From Hyphomonas sp. CY54-11-8 (lineage in GTDB: Bacteria > Pseudomonadota > Alphaproteobacteria > Caulobacterales > Hyphomonadaceae): 64,000 bases of DNA. The notes beneath the pieces are model-generated. The model did no database searches. It saw only the letters and a program-made list of their open reading frames with translations, and was not told where the DNA came from. Position numbers and translations under genes: made by a program. The stretch spans positions 582,568 through 646,567 of the forward strand of contig NZ_AWFD01000001.1 of assembly GCF_000682735.1 (NCBI RefSeq), written 5' to 3'. Shown piece after piece: positions 59,671 through 64,000 of the stretch (within the stretch, counting starts at the first letter, position 1; each line of letters opens with the position of its first letter).

Positions 59671-59744
59671 GTGGGAAGGGGGCTGGCCCCCCGGACCGGC
59701 GCACACTAGGCTCGGCATTCCTCTTCAAAAGCCGGAGCCGTCTC

Positions 59745-60218
59745 ATGAAAATTCTGTTCGCTGCCGCCGCGGTCGCCGTCTTGCCTCTGGCCGCGTGCAC
59801 GACGCAGGCTGGTGCGCCGATTGCCGCCGGAGCCTCCCAGGTCGAGACGGAAATTGCCGCCATTACCGCCATGCTCGAAGCTCAGGATGCCGCCTGGAAC
59901 CGGGGCGACATTGACGGGTTCATGGAAGGCTACTGGAAATCGCCCGATCTGCGCTTTGCCTCTGGCGGCAATGTCACGCGCGGCTGGGACGAGACCAATG
60001 CCCGCTATCACAACACTTATGGCGGCCCGGCGACGATGGGCACGCTGCTGACCGATGATTATGAAATCGTGCTGTTGGGTGCGGACGCGGCTGTCGCCCA
60101 TGGCCGCTGGAAGCTGGAAGGCCGCGAAGGCACGCCGTGGGGGCTCTACACGCTGGTCCTGCGCAAGATGGGCAGTGAATGGAAGATCGTTTCGGACACG
60201 ACCACGTCGGCTGAGTGA
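59745..60218 (+). CDS. SnoaL-like/DUF4440 lipoprotein
   Basis: 157 residues. Lipoprotein signal MKILFAAAAVAVLPLAAC. The mature part has the NTF2-like fold pattern: ITAMLEAQDAAWNRGDIDGF, MEGYWKSPDLRFASGGN, GWDETNARYHNTYG and LYTLVLRKMGSEWKIVSDTT. Such domains are small cone-shaped binding or enzyme modules; no specific function is apparent. Probably monocistronic. Confidence 0.8.
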   Translation: MKILFAAAAVAVLPLAACTTQAGAPIAAGASQVETEIAAITAMLEAQDAAWNRGDIDGFMEGYWKSPDLRFASGGNVTRGWDETNARYHNTYGGPATMGTLLTDDYEIVLLGADAAVAHGRWKLEGREGTPWGLYTLVLRKMGSEWKIVSDTTTSAE

Positions 60219-60329
60219 GGCCACCGGCCTGCCATGAAATGACCCCAGGCTGACGGCTTGGCAGGCCTGCGCTTTGGCGGCACAAAGCGGGCAGTCGGCC
60301 CCGCGCGGCCGCAGGATCAGGGGACCAGC

Positions 60330-61220
60330 ATGAAGCGAGCGACACTCGATCAGGACACATCGAACTTTGCCCTGGAGCGCTCGATCGAGCGGCCCTGGTT
60401 CCGCAGCTTCATCACCGGCCTCATCATCTTCAATGCAGCGATCCTGGGTGTCCTGACCTATCGGCATTCGCTGCCCCGGGATCTGGTTCTGGCGCTCGAG
60501 ATCATGGACCACGGGATCACCTACATTTTCGCGGTGGAGATCCTGCTGAAACTGGTGGTCTACCGCTTCCAGTTTTTCCGGGTTGGCTGGAACTGGTTCG
60601 ACTTCATCGTTGTGGGTATTTCGCTGATTCCGGGTGGCGGCGCGTTCAGCGTGTTGCGTGCATTGCGGGTGCTGCGGGTGTTGCGCCTGCTGCACGTCGT
60701 GCCGGTGATGCGCCGGATCACCGAGGCGTTACTGAAGGCCCTGCCGGGCATGGGCGCCATCGTTGCTGTGCTGGCGCTGGTGACTTACGTCGCCGCGGTG
60801 ATGGCCACCAACATGTTCGGCAATACCGAAACCGAGGAAGTGCGCCAGCTGTTCGGCGACCTGCCGAGCTCCGCCTTGTCGTTATTCCAGGTGATGACCA
60901 TGGATGGCTGGCGGTTCGAAGTGATGCAGAAGGTGATCGATGACGGCCACCCGATGGCGTGGGTGTTCTTCCTGATTTTCATCTTCGTGGCGAGCTTTGC
61001 CATTCTCAACCTGTTCATCGCCCTGGTCGTGGATTCGCTGGCGGCGGAGCAGAAAACCCTTCTGGAAGAAGGGCTTGAGGAGCTGGAGGAGGAGTTCGAG
61101 GAGGAGCGGGAAGAGGCTGACGATGCGCGCCATGAAATCCTGGCTGTCCTGAAGCAGTTGCAGCAGGAAGTGGCGGACCTGAAGGCCGCCGTCGCGGCGC
61201 AGCCCGGCCCGCGGGAGTAA
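60330..61220 (+). CDS. voltage-gated cation channel, NaChBac-type, filter TMDGW
   Basis: 296 residues from the ATG at 60330. Helices S1-S3 begin SFITGLIIFNAAILGVLTYR, with EILLKLVVYRFQFFRVGWNW and FDFIVVGISLI. S4 is ALRVLRVLRLLHVVPVMRR, Arg at every third place. S5 follows LLKALPGMGAIVAVLALVTY; pore helix SALSLFQVM, filter T190-M-D-G-W194, and S6 FFLIFIFVASFAILNLFIAL. A long acidic coiled coil at the C-terminus (about 245-285) fits the tetramer bundle of this family. Sodium-selective members usually have TLESW; Asp and Gly here suggest another selectivity. Confidence 0.9.
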   Translation: MKRATLDQDTSNFALERSIERPWFRSFITGLIIFNAAILGVLTYRHSLPRDLVLALEIMDHGITYIFAVEILLKLVVYRFQFFRVGWNWFDFIVVGISLIPGGGAFSVLRALRVLRVLRLLHVVPVMRRITEALLKALPGMGAIVAVLALVTYVAAVMATNMFGNTETEEVRQLFGDLPSSALSLFQVMTMDGWRFEVMQKVIDDGHPMAWVFFLIFIFVASFAILNLFIALVVDSLAAEQKTLLEEGLEELEEEFEEEREEADDARHEILAVLKQLQQEVADLKAAVAAQPGPRE

Positions 61221-61300
61221 AAATGCATTAAGCCTGCTTCACGTAACTGTCAGCAACGCGGCCTCCCAAGATCACAAAATCCTGCTATAAAGCGTCAACA

Positions 61301-62017
61301 ATGAGCCTGTGGACGCGACTTCTTGAAGGCGGCAGACGCCTTTTTGACCCCGACATCACGCATGAGGACGAATCCCGGGAGCCGGGAGAGGTTCCGTGCG
61401 CGCCGGACCCGAATGATGTGGGCTTTACCGCCGCGGTTGTGGGCCTGGGCGCAAAGCTCGCCAAGGCGGACGGCACCGTGTCCGACAAGGAGATCATGGT
61501 CTTCTCTCGCGTCTTCCGTGCGCCGCCAGAAGAGGCTGACAATGTGCGCCGTGTGTTCAATCTCGCCCGCCAGACGGTGCGTGGCTATGAAGGCTATGCC
61601 CGTCGCATCGGGCGGCGCTACCACGACCGGCCCTGCCTGCTGGAAGGGGTGATGGACGGCCTGTTCCAGATTGCGGGCGCTGATGGCGTCATTACACAGG
61701 ACGAGCTGACCTACCTGCAGAATGTGTCAGAGGCATTCGGCTTCAGCGAGGCGACGTTCCGCCGGATCAAGGCCGCGCATATGGGGCCGGACCGGAACGA
61801 CCCGTATCACGTGCTGGGCGTGGCGCATGATGCGGAATTCGATGTTATCCGCGCAGCCTATCGCCGTCTGATGGCAGATCACCACCCGGACCGGGTGATC
61901 CAGATGGGCGCACCGCGCGAGTTCGAGGATGCCGCCCACGCCAAGGCCGCCGCCATTACAGCCGCCTATGCGCAGATCCGCACCGAGCGCGGCCTGCTGA
62001 TCCGGCACGATTCCTGA
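61301..62017 (+). CDS. DjlA-like protein: TerB domain plus DnaJ domain
   Basis: 238 residues. N-terminal TerB-like domain, about 35-150, with VVGLGAKLAKADGTVSDKEI and LFQIAGADGVITQDELTYLQ, the paired acidic DG(V/T)(V/I)xxxE sites. A C-terminal J domain (about 168-235) has DPYHVLGVAHDAEFDVIRAA and YRRLMADHHPDRV with the HPD that stimulates DnaK. No membrane anchor at the N-terminus, unlike E. coli DjlA. Monocistronic. Confidence 0.88.
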   Translation: MSLWTRLLEGGRRLFDPDITHEDESREPGEVPCAPDPNDVGFTAAVVGLGAKLAKADGTVSDKEIMVFSRVFRAPPEEADNVRRVFNLARQTVRGYEGYARRIGRRYHDRPCLLEGVMDGLFQIAGADGVITQDELTYLQNVSEAFGFSEATFRRIKAAHMGPDRNDPYHVLGVAHDAEFDVIRAAYRRLMADHHPDRVIQMGAPREFEDAAHAKAAAITAAYAQIRTERGLLIRHDS

Positions 62018-62108
62018 GCGGTAACACACGTTTCTGTGAAGCGCCGCGCGGCTTTCGTTGACGGGCGGCCATGATGCCGCCATGTTGAGAAGGCAAAAGG
62101 ATTTTGCC

Positions 62109-62387
62109 ATGACTCAGACAGCGCCCCATCCCGCCGGATTCGATTTTGCCGCCACTTTGCGGGCAGGCCTTGCCCTGTTTCTTCAGGTGATGATCGGGAT
62201 GATGCTGGTGCTGACCGCCGGGATCGTGGCCGTGATGACCGCGATCGCGGGCGTGCTTCTGGGCACGACCGCTCTGGTCATGCGATTCGCCGGCAGCCGC
62301 CGCACGCGCCGCCGGACGGAAGACACCGGCGAGGAAACGCTGACGCTGGAAGCCCGGCGCACGCCGCGCGGCTGGACGGTGGAATAA
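62109..62387 (+). CDS. small membrane protein, unknown function
   Basis: 92 residues from the ATG at 62109. One or two hydrophobic segments between residues 15 and 60 (ALFLQVMIGMMLVLTAGIVA, VMTAIAGVLLGTTALVM), then a strongly basic stretch (GSRRTRRRTED) and a short acidic tail. Positive-inside rule places the tail in the cytosol. No family recognised. A hairpin follows at 62443. Confidence 0.6.
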   Translation: MTQTAPHPAGFDFAATLRAGLALFLQVMIGMMLVLTAGIVAVMTAIAGVLLGTTALVMRFAGSRRTRRRTEDTGEETLTLEARRTPRGWTVE

Positions 62388-62442
62388 GTCCGCTTCCGGA
62401 CCATGAACAACACCGTCTAAAGACCATGTATACACCATGAAT

Positions 62443-62465
62443 ACGGCCCGTTTCAGACGGGCCGT
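62443..62465 (+). terminator. hairpin terminator before the blaI-type gene
   Basis: ACGGCCCGT-TTCAG-ACGGGCCGT followed by TTGCTTG, 9-bp stem. T-run is weak, yet position between two + genes supports a terminator. Confidence 0.6.
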
Positions 62466-62486
62466 TTGCTTGCGCGCGCGTGTCTC

Positions 62487-62515
62487 TTGACGCGAAAGCG
62501 CTACAAGTGTAGTGA
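62487..62515 (+). promoter_or_regulatory. promoter and BlaI-type operator
   Basis: TTGACG (62487-62492) and a candidate -10 TAGTGA (62510-62515) are 17 bases apart. Overlapping the spacer and -10 is CTACA-AG-TGTAG, i.e. TACA-N2-TGTA at 62502-62511, the recognised BlaI/MecI operator core. Repression of the downstream pair by its own first product follows from this. Confidence 0.75.
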
Positions 62516-62541
62516 ATCGGCGTCAAACATAGTGAGGCGCC

Positions 62542-62928
62542 ATGTCCCAACCCAATTCTTCCGAGCTCGCGGTGCTGAAGCACCTCTGGTCCGCCGGACC
62601 GCAGAGTGCGCGTGAAGTGCATGACGCCATCGGCCCGGGGCAGGGCTGGAAACCCTCCACCACGCGTACTGTCATCGCGCGCATGGAAGAGAAGAGCTGG
62701 GTCACCCGCGCCGACGTGCACGGCATGGCTGTCTTCTCCGCCGCGCTGGACCGGACCGCGACGCTGGGCGGGCTTGTCCGCCATCTCGCGCGCCAGGTGC
62801 TGGATATGGACGGGCCGATCCCGGCGGCCCTGTTTGCCGAGAGCCCGCACCTTTCCGATGCCGAACTGGACGAACTGGACGCCATCATCAATGCGGCGGA
62901 GGACGAGAAGAAAGGGCGCAAGTCATGA
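62542..62928 (+). CDS. BlaI/MecI/CopY-family transcriptional repressor
   Basis: 128 residues. Winged-helix N-terminus: SSELAVLKHLWSAGPQSARE, VHDAIGPGQGWKPSTTRTVI, ARMEEKSWVTRADVHGM; C-terminal dimer helices with LVRHLARQVLDMDGPI and LDELDAIINAAEDEKKGR. BlaI-type repressors are inactivated by proteolysis triggered by the M56 sensor encoded next, with which it overlaps (ATGA). The TACA-N2-TGTA operator lies 31 bases upstream. Confidence 0.9.
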   Translation: MSQPNSSELAVLKHLWSAGPQSAREVHDAIGPGQGWKPSTTRTVIARMEEKSWVTRADVHGMAVFSAALDRTATLGGLVRHLARQVLDMDGPIPAALFAESPHLSDAELDELDAIINAAEDEKKGRKS

Positions 62929-64000
62929 GCCCGCTCGGCCTCGTCCTGATCGCCCTTGGCTGGAGCGCCGCCGTCTGGGCCGGCGCGAGCCTGATCTGCC
63001 GCATGAAGCCTGCACCGAAACTGGCGCAGGCCATCTGGCGCGGCGCCGCGCTGGTCATGATCGCGCCCTTTGCCGCTTCGCTCGTGCTGCCGGGCCTGCC
63101 TGTCCGGGTCGAGGCACAGCTGGCCGAGCTGCCGCTGATGGAGCCGTTGGCCGTGGCACCCATGGACGGGGCAGCGGCCGCCGCCCCGTCGCAGGCCTTT
63201 CAATTGCCGGACACCGGCACGCTGATCCTTGGCGTGATCGCAGCTGGCTGGGCCGTGCGCTTCCTGCTCTGGAGTATCAGCCAGGTCCGCTTGCAGCGGC
63301 TGAAGGCGCGCGCCATGCGGACGAACCGTCCTATCGGTCACTGGGCGGAGGCGGTCGGCCTCTCCCGCACGCCGCTGGTTCATGTCATCCCGCGCGGGGC
63401 GCCGTTCCTTGCGGGCATTCTGAAACGCTCCGTCTACGTCCCGGCGGCCCTGATCAATGGGGCAGGGGCGAGCCAGGTGATCGTGCACGAACTCGTCCAC
63501 CTGAAACGGGGCGATCTTGCCACACGGCCGCTCGAGCGTGTGATTGCGGATATATTCTGGTTCTCGCCATTTGCCTGGTGGATCCGCGGCCAGCTCGATT
63601 TCTGGCGGGAGGCCGTGGTCGATGACGAAACAGTTGAGCTGACCGGCGACCGGATCGCCTATGCCCGGACCCTTACTTCTGCTGCGCGCGTGTCGCGCGA
63701 TGAGGCGGTGCTGCCTGTGGCGGCATTCATCCTCCGGAAGAAAGGAACCCTGAAGATGCGTCTCAACGAATTGCTGACCGAGAAAACCCGCCCGCGCCGG
63801 CTTGGCCTTGTCCTGGCCGCGGCGCTTGTCTGTGCCGCCCCGCTTGCCATCGCCCAGGGCATGCTGATCAAGGGCGCTGCCGCCGCGCCGGGTGCGGATA
63901 TCAGCTACAGCCACGCCGTGCTGGACAAGGCCCGCCTGACCAGCGCGTTCGGCCTGCGCAAACATCCGATCACGGGCGAAAAGAAAACCCATAATGGAGT
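62925..64000 (+). CDS. M56 (BlaR1-type) and M23 metallopeptidase fusion, partial
   Basis: 358 residues in the window; it continues past the right edge. The M56 part has N-terminal membrane helices and the zinc site HELVH (residues 188-192, in VIVHELVHLKRGD) followed by WREAVVDDE. After a last helix near 295-312 (RLGLVLAAALVCAAPLAIAQ) a second peptidase domain starts, TSAFGLRKHPITG with KKTHNGV, the beginning of an M23 (LytM/lysostaphin) fold. BlaR1 has a penicillin-binding sensor domain there instead. The sensor part may thus be a wall-binding or wall-cutting domain (inference). Confidence 0.87.
   Translation, partial: MSPLGLVLIALGWSAAVWAGASLICRMKPAPKLAQAIWRGAALVMIAPFAASLVLPGLPVRVEAQLAELPLMEPLAVAPMDGAAAAAPSQAFQLPDTGTLILGVIAAGWAVRFLLWSISQVRLQRLKARAMRTNRPIGHWAEAVGLSRTPLVHVIPRGAPFLAGILKRSVYVPAALINGAGASQVIVHELVHLKRGDLATRPLERVIADIFWFSPFAWWIRGQLDFWREAVVDDETVELTGDRIAYARTLTSAARVSRDEAVLPVAAFILRKKGTLKMRLNELLTEKTRPRRLGLVLAAALVCAAPLAIAQGMLIKGAAAAPGADISYSHAVLDKARLTSAFGLRKHPITGEKKTHNG

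Overview
The window is GC-rich chromosomal DNA of an alphaproteobacterium, most like the Hyphomonadaceae/Caulobacterales. The signs are a flaF-flbT pair beside a single flagellin gene, a stand-alone CpdR receiver, TTAAC (CtrA-like) motifs at the heads of several flagellar units, and a Caulobacter-style flagellar gene repertoire. I see no insertion sequence, prophage or CRISPR array.

Layout. 1-6.4 kb is a mixed housekeeping stretch: a partial alpha/beta hydrolase, a P4-type acid phosphatase, a nitronate monooxygenase, a small lipoprotein, a selD remnant without its 5' part, a HisN-like phosphatase, an XRE regulator, an unannotated three-hairpin sRNA candidate, and an N-formylglutamate amidohydrolase. 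6.4-8 kb has cpdR, a TetR gene with its own palindromic operator, tRNA-Val(GAC) and tRNA-Leu(CAG). 8.2-12.2 kb is a trehalose operon (otsA-otsB-GH15 glucoamylase/trehalase-like). 12.3-19.3 kb holds two peptide-ligation modules facing each other: circularly permuted ATP-grasp/alpha-E/transglutaminase/Anbu on +, and RimK-like ligase/inactive-transglutaminase-7TM/retropepsin on -. 19.5-22.6 kb is a tightly overlapped operon for exported proteins: cytochrome c lipoprotein, Tat-exported aldonolactone oxidase, Tat-exported PLP enzyme.

22.7-54.6 kb is one flagellar island of about 38 genes. It covers the MS ring and C ring, export gate and ATPase, rod, P and L rings, hook, hook-filament junction, stators, flagellin and the flagellin regulators FlaF/FlbT. 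It has two FliL paralogues, a very divergent FliM-like C-ring protein and an unrecognised 583-residue exported protein between motA and flgF. No fliO, conventional fliM, filament cap gene or flagellar master regulator is seen.

54.6-64 kb: dusA, a remnant of the ComM/YifB C-terminus, a cytosolic hybrid histidine kinase, an AmpG-like transporter, an HdeD-like protein, a SnoaL-like lipoprotein, a voltage-gated cation channel with an unusual TMDGW filter, a TerB-DnaJ protein, a small membrane protein, and a BlaI/M56-M23 pair behind a clear TACA-N2-TGTA operator, cut off by the window end.

How it fits together: CpdR and the TTAAC motifs suggest that flagellar synthesis is tied to the CtrA cell-cycle circuit. 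FlaF/FlbT then tune flagellin output after transcription. AmpG and the BlaI/M56-M23 pair both concern cell-wall fragments or cell-wall stress. All functional calls are from reading the sequence; no database search was run.
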